DNA of 37,295 nucleotides from Terriglobales bacterium (GTDB lineage Bacteria > Acidobacteriota > Terriglobia > Bryobacterales > Bryobacteraceae): contig JAIXQP010000039.1 of the NCBI GenBank assembly GCA_027485675.1, positions 1 through 37,295 of the forward strand, given 5' to 3'. The position numbers and the translations under genes are program-made. Every line of letters starts with the position of its first letter. Position 1 is the first letter of the stretch. Shown piece by piece: positions 1-7,191 of this stretch. The notes below the pieces were generated by a model that was not told where the DNA came from, searched no databases, and saw only the letters and a list, made by a program, of their open reading frames with translations.

Positions 1-246
1 CCGCCGGAGCCGGTCGATATCACCGCGGATTCGGCCGTACTCAACGAGCCGGAGCCCCCACAGTATGTGGTCGAAGAAATGCTGAAACTCGCCGACCGGG
101 CCAAAAAGGAACCGAACTTTCCGTTACCCGATTGCGTCGTGTATCTGCTTTACGATGAGGAACTTATGAAGAAATTCGCGCCGCATTACGACGCCCGCGA
201 ATTACGAAAACGGTATCCGAACCCGGATTCGAAACGGGCGGCCTAG
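1..246 (+). CDS. Hypothetical protein, 3' end only
   Basis: The window opens inside this frame, which runs 81 codons to a TAG at 244-246. The visible part is charged, with a Pro/Glu-rich start (EPPQYVVEEMLKLADRAKK) and a basic end (ELRKRYPNPDSKRAA). I recognise no family. The stop is one base before the ATG of the terminase-like gene, so the two are almost certainly co-transcribed. A phage packaging accessory such as a small terminase subunit is possible from position alone, but nothing in the residues shows it. Confidence 0.6.
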   Translation, partial: PPEPVDITADSAVLNEPEPPQYVVEEMLKLADRAKKEPNFPLPDCVVYLLYDEELMKKFAPHYDARELRKRYPNPDSKRAA

Positions 247-247
247 C

Positions 248-1687
248 ATGAGTGGCCGTCGATCCTTGCCCTGTATTTGGGGCGGCCTCCTGTTGGCGAC
301 GGCCGCTGGCCTGCCGGAAAGTGTGGCGGCCTGGGCTCTGGAAGCCTTCGGCTTTGTCGCCGATGCGCTCCAGCAGCCGATTCTCGATTGCAGCGCCTCG
401 CGGGTCATCATCTGTACGTCCCGCCAGGTCGGCAAAAGCACCGTGGCGGCGCTCCGGGCGCTCTATCTGGCCTTGCGATACCCGCGGTCGCTCATCCTGA
501 TCATTGGCCCCGTTGGCTCCCAAGCCGGCGAAATCCTCGAAAAAGCCCGCGAATTCGCCGCCGAACTCGGTTTCGCCGTCCGCGGCGACGGCATCAATCG
601 GCAATCGCTCCGGCTGCCCAATGGGTCCCGTCTGGTGGCCCGGCCGGCCATCTCGCGAACCTCCCGGGGATATTCGCAAGCCCGGCTCATCATCGTCGAT
701 GAAGCCGCCTTCGTCCCGGACGGCATTTTCCGCGCCATCACGCCGAGTCTCGGCATCAGCCGCGGCAGTCTCTGGGTTCTGTCCACGCCGCATGGCCAGG
801 CCGGCGAGTTCGCTCGCTACTGGCACGATCCCGCCAGCGGTTTCGAACGCTTCCGCATCACGGCGGACCAGTGTCCTCGCTTCAGCCCGGAGTTTCTCGC
901 CGCCGAACGCAAACTGCACGGCGAACTATCCTACGCCCAGGAATATCTCTGCGAGTTTGTCTCGCAGGGCGTCCAGTTACTCACGCGCGAACAGGTCCAG
1001 GCGGCCTTCATCCCGGCGGCGCCGGTGCCGGCTCTGGCCCTGCAGGGCGAAACCCGTTACTATTTCGGCCTCGATCTCGGCAAACGGCAGGACCATAGCG
1101 CCTTGGTGGTCGTCGAACTCAGTTGGATCTTGGGCCCGCTTAGTCCGGTCACTCAGGCGCACAGTCGGGTGCCGCAACTGACGGTCCGGTATGCGTCTCG
1201 CCTGCCGCTGGGCTTTGAAACCACCGGCTTGCCTCGCTTCGTGCGGGACGCGGCCCAAAGCTTCCCGTTGTTGGCCGCGCTGCGGCATCCGGGAACCCTG
1301 TTGGTCGATGCCACGGGGAATGGCCATACGGTGATTGAACTGCTTCGGGCGGATCGCAATGGGCTCTTGTTGAAACCCGTCAGTATCTCGAGCGGCTACC
1401 AAGCCCGCCAGTTGGCCGATAGCTACTACAGCATTCCGCGCACCGACCTGTTGACCCGGCTGAAGCTCTTATTTGAGCGGGGCCTGCTCAAAATCGAGCG
1501 GCCGGCCGCCGGCATGGACTTCCTCGAGCGCGAACTCATCGAATTCGAACCCGGCGGCCGCCAGCAGGAGCACGACGATCTGATCATGGCCTTGTCCCTG
1601 GCCGTGTGGCAGGCGGTCGAAGACCAGAAGGAGTTGATCGGCATGCCGGTCCCGAGGCCGGTCTATGCCGCCCAGCGGATTCTCTAG
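248..1687 (+). CDS. Phage terminase large subunit-like ATPase/nuclease
   Basis: A 479-residue protein with the two-domain layout of TerL, the motor that packages phage DNA into capsids. ATPase part: Walker A-like SRQVGKST at residues 58-65, Walker B LIIVDEAAF at 147-155 with D151/E152, and a coupling motif STPHG at 179-183. RNase H-like nuclease part: acidic residues in GLDLG (D276), VDATGNG (D354) and HDDL (D443/D444). All key residues are present, so it looks intact. The upstream gene ends one base before this ATG. No portal, capsid or integrase gene follows, because the next gene is a convergent response regulator whose stop overlaps by 4 bases. It may be a prophage remnant, the edge of an element lying to the left, or a domesticated terminase. 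The family assignment is firm; the role is not. Confidence 0.85.
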   Translation: MSGRRSLPCIWGGLLLATAAGLPESVAAWALEAFGFVADALQQPILDCSASRVIICTSRQVGKSTVAALRALYLALRYPRSLILIIGPVGSQAGEILEKAREFAAELGFAVRGDGINRQSLRLPNGSRLVARPAISRTSRGYSQARLIIVDEAAFVPDGIFRAITPSLGISRGSLWVLSTPHGQAGEFARYWHDPASGFERFRITADQCPRFSPEFLAAERKLHGELSYAQEYLCEFVSQGVQLLTREQVQAAFIPAAPVPALALQGETRYYFGLDLGKRQDHSALVVVELSWILGPLSPVTQAHSRVPQLTVRYASRLPLGFETTGLPRFVRDAAQSFPLLAALRHPGTLLVDATGNGHTVIELLRADRNGLLLKPVSISSGYQARQLADSYYSIPRTDLLTRLKLLFERGLLKIERPAAGMDFLERELIEFEPGGRQQEHDDLIMALSLAVWQAVEDQKELIGMPVPRPVYAAQRIL

Positions 1688-2328
1688 CTGATGATCTTCT
1701 TCCGAACGGCGTAGAGCACGATTTCGGCCGTATTGTGCAGGTTCAGCTTCTGCATCAGGTTGGTCCGGTGGGTTTCGACGGTATAGGGGCTCACGTTCAG
1801 AATCCCGGCCGCTTCTTTGTTGGACTTGCCTTCGGCGAGCAGTTGCAGGATCTCCTTCTCGCGTTCGGTGAGCAGGTTGTAGGAGTCGGCGACGCCCTTT
1901 TTCTGCATCTGCCGGGTGAAGTCATCGACGAGCATCTGCGCGACGGCTGGACTGAAGTAGGCTTTTTTCTGAGCCACCGCCCGCACCGCCCGGACCAGGT
2001 CCATTTGAGCGGTGTCTTTGAGCAGGTAGCCTTTCACCCCGGCCGAGAGGGCGCGGACGAGGTAGTCTTCTTCCTCGTGCATGGAGAGGATGATGATCCC
2101 GGCCTCCGGAACCCGCCGGACGATCTGTGCGGCGGCGTCGAGGCCATTGAGTTGGGGCATGGCGATATCCATGACGATCACGTTCGGCTTCAGCTTTTCG
2201 GCCAGCTCCACCGCGGTCCGCCCGTCTTCGGCCTCGCCGACGACGGCAAGGTCCGGTTCCCGTTCGAGCAAAGAACGCGTCCCTTGCCGAACGATGCCAT
2301 GGTCGTCCGCAATCAGTATCTGTATCAT
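1684..2328 (-). CDS. NarL/FixJ-family response regulator
   Basis: A 214-residue two-component response regulator. The receiver domain has the acidic pair D8/D9, phospho-acceptor D54 in VIVMDIAMPQLNG, and the conserved Lys in GYLLKDTAQ. The C-terminal LuxR-type helix-turn-helix has LTEREKEILQLLAEGKSNKE and VSPYTVETHRTNLMQKL. I chose ATG 2328 because the receiver fold begins there; ATG 2337 adds three residues and is also possible. The longer open frame upstream reads Gly/Trp-rich sequence translated from the repeat array and is not real. It should be phosphorylated by the HisKA_3 kinase at 3229-4539 on the same strand, although about 900 bases of repeats lie between them. That separation is unusual for a NarX/NarL-like pair. 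Confidence 0.95.
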   Translation of the reverse strand: MIQILIADDHGIVRQGTRSLLEREPDLAVVGEAEDGRTAVELAEKLKPNVIVMDIAMPQLNGLDAAAQIVRRVPEAGIIILSMHEEEDYLVRALSAGVKGYLLKDTAQMDLVRAVRAVAQKKAYFSPAVAQMLVDDFTRQMQKKGVADSYNLLTEREKEILQLLAEGKSNKEAAGILNVSPYTVETHRTNLMQKLNLHNTAEIVLYAVRKKIIS

Positions 2329-2368
2329 CCCTCCCATTCTCCCCGACCCAAGCCCCCCAAAGCTCGAT

Positions 2369-3140
2369 CCGCCGCCAGCCAACCCGCCAAGCCAAAGCCT
2401 CCACCAATCCCGACCCGCTGAACCCCGCACCGGCCAACCCTCCAAGCCAAAGCCTCTTCCCCACAGCGGCCCCAGCCCACCCGGCAGCGGCCCGCCAAGA
2501 GTCTCCACCAAGCCCGACCCACTAAACCCGCACCGGCTCACCAACCCCTATCGCCTTCCGCCGCCAGCCAACCCGCCAAGCCAAAGCCTCCCCCCATCGC
2601 GGTCCCAGCCCACCCGGCAGCGGCCCGCCGGGGCATCGAGCCCCAGCGGCCCGCCAAGAGCCTCCACCAATCCCAACCCGCCAAACTCCGCGCCGACTTA
2701 CCAGCCACTACCGCCTTCCGCCGCCAGCCAACCCGCCAAGCCAAAGCCTCTCCCCCAAAGCGGCCCCAGCCCACCCGGCAGCGGCCCGCCGGGGCATCGA
2801 GCCCCAGCGGCCCGCCAAGAGCCTCCACCAATCCCAACCCGCTGAACCCCGCACCGGCCAACCAACCCCTACCGCCTTCCGCCGCCAGCCAGCCAAGCCA
2901 CAGCATGCCCCCCCACCGCGGTCCCAGCCACCCCGGCAGCGGTCCGCCGGGGCATCGAGCCCCAGCGGCCCGCCAAGAGTCTCCAACAATCCCAACCCGC
3001 TAAACCCCGCGCCGACTTACCAGCCACTACCGCCTGCTGCCACCAGCCCACCCGCCAGCGGTCCGCCGGGGCATCGAGCCCCAGCCGTCCGCCAAGGGTC
3101 TCCCCCAAGCCAACCCACTGAACCCCGTGCCAACCTACCC
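2369..3140. repeat. Tandem array of ~160-base repeats with hairpins
   Basis: This gene-free stretch between the kinase stop and the regulator start is an array of degenerate direct repeats. The block CGCCTTCCGCCGCCAGCC recurs near 2552, 2712 and 2872, with a diverged form near 3031, giving a period of about 160. A perfect hairpin, GGGGC-ATCGA-GCCCC, is unchanged at 2630-2644, 2791-2805, 2949-2963 and 3068-3082 (spacings 161, 158, 119). The first copy, near 2490, lacks the hairpin through a clean deletion between two copies of CGGCCCGCC. The top strand is very C-rich. Frames through it encode only Pro-rich or Gly/Trp-rich low-complexity sequence, so I call it non-coding. It lies in the kinase-to-regulator direction of transcription, so it would be in their RNA if the two are co-transcribed. 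Confidence 0.9.
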
Positions 3141-3228
3141 CCATTCCCGCCGTTCCAGCCACGACAGGCCAAACCGACCTAATCAGCCCACCCCCGACCG
3201 AGTCCACCAACGCCACACTCCCCCAACC

Positions 3229-4539
3229 CTACCGCTTCGCCCCCGCCGCCGCCGGGCCCTCCCCCTTCCCCCGCGGCCAACGCGCCCGCACCACCGTCCC
3301 CTCCCCAGGCTCGGACGCTACCTCGCACCTCCCTCCCAGTTCCGCCACCCGCTCCTGCATCCCCAAAATCCCAATCCCCGCGCCGCCACGCTTCCCCATC
3401 CCCACCCCGTCATCCGTCACCGTCAGCCGGATCTCGTCCGGACTCTCCTCCACCGCCACCCGGACCCCCGAAGCCCGCGCATGCTTCGCGCAATTCGTCA
3501 GCGACTCCTGCACCACCCGGTACACACACGTCCGGTGCGCATCGTCCAGGTCCGCCAACTCCCCGCTCATCTGCAGGTCCACCTCCAGCCCCGAGTGCTT
3601 CCCAAAATCCTTCGTCAGCCACCGCAAGGCCGACCCCAATCCCAAGTCATCCAGCATCGCCGGCCGCAAACCCCGCGCCATCTCCCGCACCGATCGCAAC
3701 GACCGGTCCGCCAGCTCCGTCGCCTGCTGAGCATGCTCCCGCGAAGCCTCGTCCCCTGGCTCAATCTGCCCCAGCTGCACCCGCAACGCCGTCAGAATCT
3801 GCCCCACCTCGTCATGCAGCTCCCGCGCCAGCCGCTTCCGCTCCCCCTCCTGCGCCTCCACCAGATGCTGCGACAGCTGCCGCAGCCGCTCCACGTACTT
3901 CCGGATGTACCACAGCGCCACCGCCGTCACTATCAGCCCCAGCGCCACCACCGCCACCAGCAGCCGCAGAATCAACCCCCGCAGCTCGTCCATCGCCCCG
4001 CGCGTCTCCTCGTTCCGGCTCTGCCGCAGCGTCGCCACCAGGTCCTGAATCTGCCGCACCGTCTGGGCAAACTCATCGCGCGTCGGACCCAGCACCTCCC
4101 GCAAGTACCGCGGCCCGTTCGCCTTCCGCTCCACGTCCTCCCACTCGCTCACCGTCCGCGCCCCCGTAAAGTACTCCCGCCGGGCGCTCTCCACCACCGC
4201 CACCGGCTCCCGCAGCTCCTCCGGAATCGCCTGCCCCTCGTCAAGCCGCGTCTGCGAGAGCTCCCCCAGCAGCTTGTCCAGGTCCAATTTGGCCCGCACC
4301 TGCGCCGGCCCGTCCAGAATGATGTTGTCCCGCACCAGGTTCGAAACCTGCAGCAGATCCACCTGCGCATCCCCGAATCGCCGCAGCAGCGCCGTCTCCT
4401 CGTTCGCCAGCCGCACCATGTCCGCCTGAATCGTCCGCAGCCGCCACACCAGCACCCCTAACGCCGTCGCCACCAGCACCACCTGCGCCAAAGTCGCCAC
4501 CAGCAAAATCCAAGTAGCCCGCGATCGCATATCCCCCAT
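3229..4539 (-). CDS. NarX-type sensor histidine kinase (HisKA_3)
   Basis: A 436-residue membrane histidine kinase. Transmembrane helix 1 is about residues 9-31 and helix 2 about 189-211. They enclose a mostly helical sensor region of ~155 residues that I cannot assign to a named sensor domain. A short helical linker leads to the HisKA_3 dimerisation domain with H242 in RLARELHDEVGQ. The ATPase domain follows, with N-box N349 in QESLTNCAKHA, G1 DDGVGMG (376-382) and G2 GIGILGMQERV (388-398). All catalytic elements are present. ATG 4530 (residue 4) has a better-spaced GGGGG upstream and may be the true start. The gene is divergent from the glycosyltransferase operon across about 60 bases. The likely partner is the regulator at 1684-2328. 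Confidence 0.95.
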   Translation of the reverse strand: MGDMRSRATWILLVATLAQVVLVATALGVLVWRLRTIQADMVRLANEETALLRRFGDAQVDLLQVSNLVRDNIILDGPAQVRAKLDLDKLLGELSQTRLDEGQAIPEELREPVAVVESARREYFTGARTVSEWEDVERKANGPRYLREVLGPTRDEFAQTVRQIQDLVATLRQSRNEETRGAMDELRGLILRLLVAVVALGLIVTAVALWYIRKYVERLRQLSQHLVEAQEGERKRLARELHDEVGQILTALRVQLGQIEPGDEASREHAQQATELADRSLRSVREMARGLRPAMLDDLGLGSALRWLTKDFGKHSGLEVDLQMSGELADLDDAHRTCVYRVVQESLTNCAKHARASGVRVAVEESPDEIRLTVTDDGVGMGKRGGAGIGILGMQERVAELGGRCEVASEPGEGTVVRARWPRGKGEGPAAAGAKR

Positions 4540-4575
4540 CCTATCTCTGGTGTGTTTTCGGGATAGTCAATCCCG

Positions 4576-4586
4576 CCCCCCCCCCC
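4576..4586 (+). repeat. Homopolymeric C11 tract in a divergent promoter region
   Basis: An uninterrupted run of 11 C lies between the kinase start and the glycosyltransferase-phosphatase ATG, 14 bases before that ATG and in the spot where a Shine-Dalgarno sequence would be expected. No purine-rich ribosome site is visible there. Such tracts can change length by slippage, but an effect on expression here is inference. Confidence 0.7.
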
Positions 4587-4600
4587 GCTAGCCTGAAACC

Positions 4601-5989
4601 ATGATTTCCGTCATCATCCCCGCCCTCAATGAGGTCGCCAATATCGAGTCCGTGGTCGCTTTTGCCTGCCGCTGCCCCGCCGTTGGTGAAGTCATCGTCG
4701 TCGATGACGGCTCCGTCGACGGCACCCCCGAAGCAGCCACCCGCGCCGGCGCCCGCGTCATCACCAGCAGCCTCCTTGGCAAAGGCGCCTCCATGGACGA
4801 CGGCCTCCAAGCCGCCCGCGGCGACATCCTCGTCTACCTCGACGGCGACCTCCGCGGCCTCCACGACCATCTCATCGAACTCCTCGCCAATCCCATCCGC
4901 CAGGACCAGGCCGACTTCGTCAAAGCCCGCTTCAGCCGCAGCGCCGGCCGCGTCACCGCCCTCACCGCCCGCCCGCTGCTCCAAACCTTCTTCCCCGAAA
5001 TCGCTTCGTTCACCCAGCCCCTCGGCGGCATCATCGCCGTCCGCCGCGCCCTCCTCGAAAAGCTCCCCTTCGAAACCGACTACGGCGTCGACCTCGCCCT
5101 CCTCATCGACGCCCACTTCCTCGGTGCCCGCATCGCCGAAGTCGACATCGGCCACCTCGAACACGATAGCCAGTCCCTCGAAGCCCTCGGCCAAATGGCC
5201 AAACAAGTCGTCCGCGCCCTCATGCACCGCGCCGAACGCCACGGTCGCCTCTCCATCAACCAGGTCGTCGAAATCGAAGAGGTCGAACGCCAGTCCCGCG
5301 CCGAGTTCTCCCTCGTCACCGGCCGCCTCGCCGGCGCCGAACGCCTCGCCCTCTTCGATATGGACGGTACCCTCCTCCGGGACCGTTCCGTCGTCGTCCT
5401 CGCCAAACAGACCGGCCGCTATGCCGCCCTCTGCGAATTCCTCGACCGCCAAGACCTCTCCCCCGCCGATCGCACCCGCGCCATCGCCCGCCTCCTCGCC
5501 GGCGTCCCGCGCGCTGCCTTCGAAGAGGTCGCCCGGACCATGGAACTCAGCGAAGGCGCCCGCGAAACCATCGTCGCCCTCCGCAAGGAAGGCTACCGCG
5601 TCGGTATCGTCAGCGACAGCTACCGCATCATCACCGAGATCGTCCGCCGCCGCGTCTTCGCCGATTTCAGCATCGCCAACCTCATGCGCTTCCGCGACGG
5701 CATCGCCTCCGGCGACGTCACCCTCTCGCCCATCTTTGAACACCCCAACGGTTGCCCCGGCCATCCCATCTGCAAGGGGAACGTCCTGCTCCACCTCGAA
5801 GAAAAGCTCGGCATCCCCGCAAGCCGCATCCTCTCCGTCGGCGATAGCGCCAACGATATCTGCCTGCTCCGCCACTCCGGCACCAGCATCGCCTTCGAGC
5901 CCAAAACCAGCGAAGTCGCCGCCGCCGCCGACTTCGCCATCCACGCCGACATGCAGCAAGTCCTCGCCCATCTTTCGGTGGCAAAATAA
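4601..5989 (+). CDS. Fused GT2 glycosyltransferase and HAD-IB phosphatase
   Basis: A 462-residue two-domain enzyme. Residues 1 to ~235 are a GT2 (GT-A fold) glycosyltransferase: IIPALNE at the start, VVDDGSVDGT (33-42), GKGASMDDG (60-68) and the metal-binding DGD at 81-83. The motif set resembles glucosyl-3-phosphoglycerate synthases. Residues ~248-462 are a SerB-like HAD phosphatase: motif I DMDGT (D253/D255), motif II VSDS (337-340), Lys K392 and motif IV GDSANDI (D415, D419). A plausible reading is synthesis of a phosphorylated sugar conjugate, such as glucosyl-3-phosphoglycerate, followed by dephosphorylation in one polypeptide to a compatible solute or glycolipid precursor. The substrate is inferred. 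The cupin starts three bases after this stop. Third codon positions are strongly C-ended. Confidence 0.85.
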   Translation: MISVIIPALNEVANIESVVAFACRCPAVGEVIVVDDGSVDGTPEAATRAGARVITSSLLGKGASMDDGLQAARGDILVYLDGDLRGLHDHLIELLANPIRQDQADFVKARFSRSAGRVTALTARPLLQTFFPEIASFTQPLGGIIAVRRALLEKLPFETDYGVDLALLIDAHFLGARIAEVDIGHLEHDSQSLEALGQMAKQVVRALMHRAERHGRLSINQVVEIEEVERQSRAEFSLVTGRLAGAERLALFDMDGTLLRDRSVVVLAKQTGRYAALCEFLDRQDLSPADRTRAIARLLAGVPRAAFEEVARTMELSEGARETIVALRKEGYRVGIVSDSYRIITEIVRRRVFADFSIANLMRFRDGIASGDVTLSPIFEHPNGCPGHPICKGNVLLHLEEKLGIPASRILSVGDSANDICLLRHSGTSIAFEPKTSEVAAAADFAIHADMQQVLAHLSVAK

Positions 5990-5992
5990 GAC

Positions 5993-6340
5993 ATGGACAT
6001 CACCGCCCTCGATATCAACGCCCTCCCTTGGGAAGAGCGTTACAACGAACATCTCCAAAAGACCCTCTATCGGAAGAACCTCATCACGGACCCCGATACC
6101 GGCATGGAGATCCGCGTGGTGAAGTACCCGGCCGGGGTCATCAACTCCCGCCACACCCATCCCTGCGCCCACGGCATGTATGTCCTTGAAGGCACGCTCG
6201 TCACCCACCAGGGCAGCTTCGGCCCCGGCCACTTCGTCTGGTTTCCCGAAGGCCCCGAAATGGAACACGGCGCCACCGCCGAGCAAGACGTCGTCGTCCT
6301 GTTCATCACCAACAAGCCCTTCGAGATCCACTACAAGTAA
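5993..6340 (+). CDS. Small single-domain cupin protein
   Basis: A 115-residue cupin. Motif 1 is RHTHPCAHGMYVLEG, with H54, H56 and H60 and then E66 as candidate metal ligands. Motif 2, GPGHFVWFPEGPEMEHG, supplies H92. The metal site therefore looks intact, but a small cupin alone does not reveal the reaction: it may be a sugar-binding or isomerase-like enzyme or a dioxygenase. The gene starts three bases after the glycosyltransferase-phosphatase stop, and its TAA shares a base with the next ATG. The operon position suggests a role with the sugar enzyme upstream or the iron-sulphur protein downstream. Confidence 0.85.
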   Translation: MDITALDINALPWEERYNEHLQKTLYRKNLITDPDTGMEIRVVKYPAGVINSRHTHPCAHGMYVLEGTLVTHQGSFGPGHFVWFPEGPEMEHGATAEQDVVVLFITNKPFEIHYK

Positions 6341-7191
6341 TGGAACTTACTCATTTCGACGAGCACTGGCCCGCCGCCATCACCTCGCTGCTCCCGGATG
6401 TCGTCGAGCGCGACGCGCTGCTCATCTGGCTCCAACTCTATCCCCTCTCTGTCTCGGCCCTGGCGCAGTCTGAAAAGGACCGCGCCGATTTCGAACGCTA
6501 CTACCAGCTCCGCGGCCGCTACCGGCTCAGCGAGATCGCCGATACCTCCCATTCCTTCCTGCCCGGTCACCGCCACTGGCCCGCCGTCAAAGCCGCGCTG
6601 CCCGCCTCGCCGGGCAACGATCTCGCCGCTCTCATCCGCCAGATCGCCGGTGGCGACCCGGCCAAGCTCGCCATCGCCGCCGTTCTGGTGATGACCCTCC
6701 GCCAGGCCGGCCCCGCGTTCCTCAAAAGCGGTTATCAACCGCCCGCGCCACCGCCCAAGCCCGGCTTCTGGCAACGCCTCACCAACCGCGGCGCCCGCAT
6801 CACCATGCAGGATGGCAACTCGTTCCCCATCCTCCCCGGCCAGCACATCACCACCGGCGCGGAGCTCGACAAGCGTCCCTATCACGAGAGCGACGAACGC
6901 TGCTACCAGGGAATGGGGCCCATCCCCGTCGACTGCCGCAGCGGCAGTTGCGGCACCTGTTGGGTCGGCATCCTCGGGGGCAGGGAACTCACGGACCCGG
7001 TAGCGGACTTCGAGCAGAAGCGCATGCAGTACTTCGGCTACTGGGAGAACCCGTTCCACGAAGCCGGCGCCGAACGCCCCCTGATTCGCCTCGCCTGCCA
7101 GACCATCGTGCGCGGCAATTGCGAGATCGTCATTCCGACCTGGAACGGGGTCCTCGGCAAAGCCCGTCAGTTGAGACGGTCCGAGACGTAG
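6340..7191 (+). CDS. 2Fe-2S ferredoxin-domain protein with unassigned N-terminal region
   Basis: A 283-residue protein whose C-terminal half (~150-270) looks like a plant-type 2Fe-2S ferredoxin domain. C199-x4-C204-x2-C207 sits in DCRSGSCGTCWVG, and C253 in IRLACQ is the fourth ligand. C188 and C261 are extra cysteines. The first ~140 residues are helical with Trp and His (LPGHRHWPAV) followed by a Pro-rich linker (PPAPPPKPGFW); I do not recognise that part. It starts on the TAATG overlap with the cupin stop, so translation is probably coupled. Its 3' end overlaps the convergent beta-helix gene by 25 bases. It is probably an electron carrier for a redox step in this operon; the partner is unknown. 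Confidence 0.8.
   Translation: MELTHFDEHWPAAITSLLPDVVERDALLIWLQLYPLSVSALAQSEKDRADFERYYQLRGRYRLSEIADTSHSFLPGHRHWPAVKAALPASPGNDLAALIRQIAGGDPAKLAIAAVLVMTLRQAGPAFLKSGYQPPAPPPKPGFWQRLTNRGARITMQDGNSFPILPGQHITTGAELDKRPYHESDERCYQGMGPIPVDCRSGSCGTCWVGILGGRELTDPVADFEQKRMQYFGYWENPFHEAGAERPLIRLACQTIVRGNCEIVIPTWNGVLGKARQLRRSET

Noticed and set aside
2081-2845. Proline-rich plus-strand protein over the first repeat array
   Set aside because: It begins antisense to the response regulator, has no ribosome site or export signal, and its Pro/Ser repeats simply mirror the DNA repeats.
2369-3140. CRISPR-like array
   Set aside because: Repeat units are ~160 bases and degenerate along their whole length, with no short constant repeat and no unique equal-length spacers. 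No cas gene is near.
4541-6331. Minus-strand open frame of 596 codons opposite the glycosyltransferase-phosphatase and cupin
   Set aside because: The translation is monotonous Gly/Asp/Glu/Ala/Val, while the plus strand encodes clear GT2, HAD and cupin motifs over the same bases.
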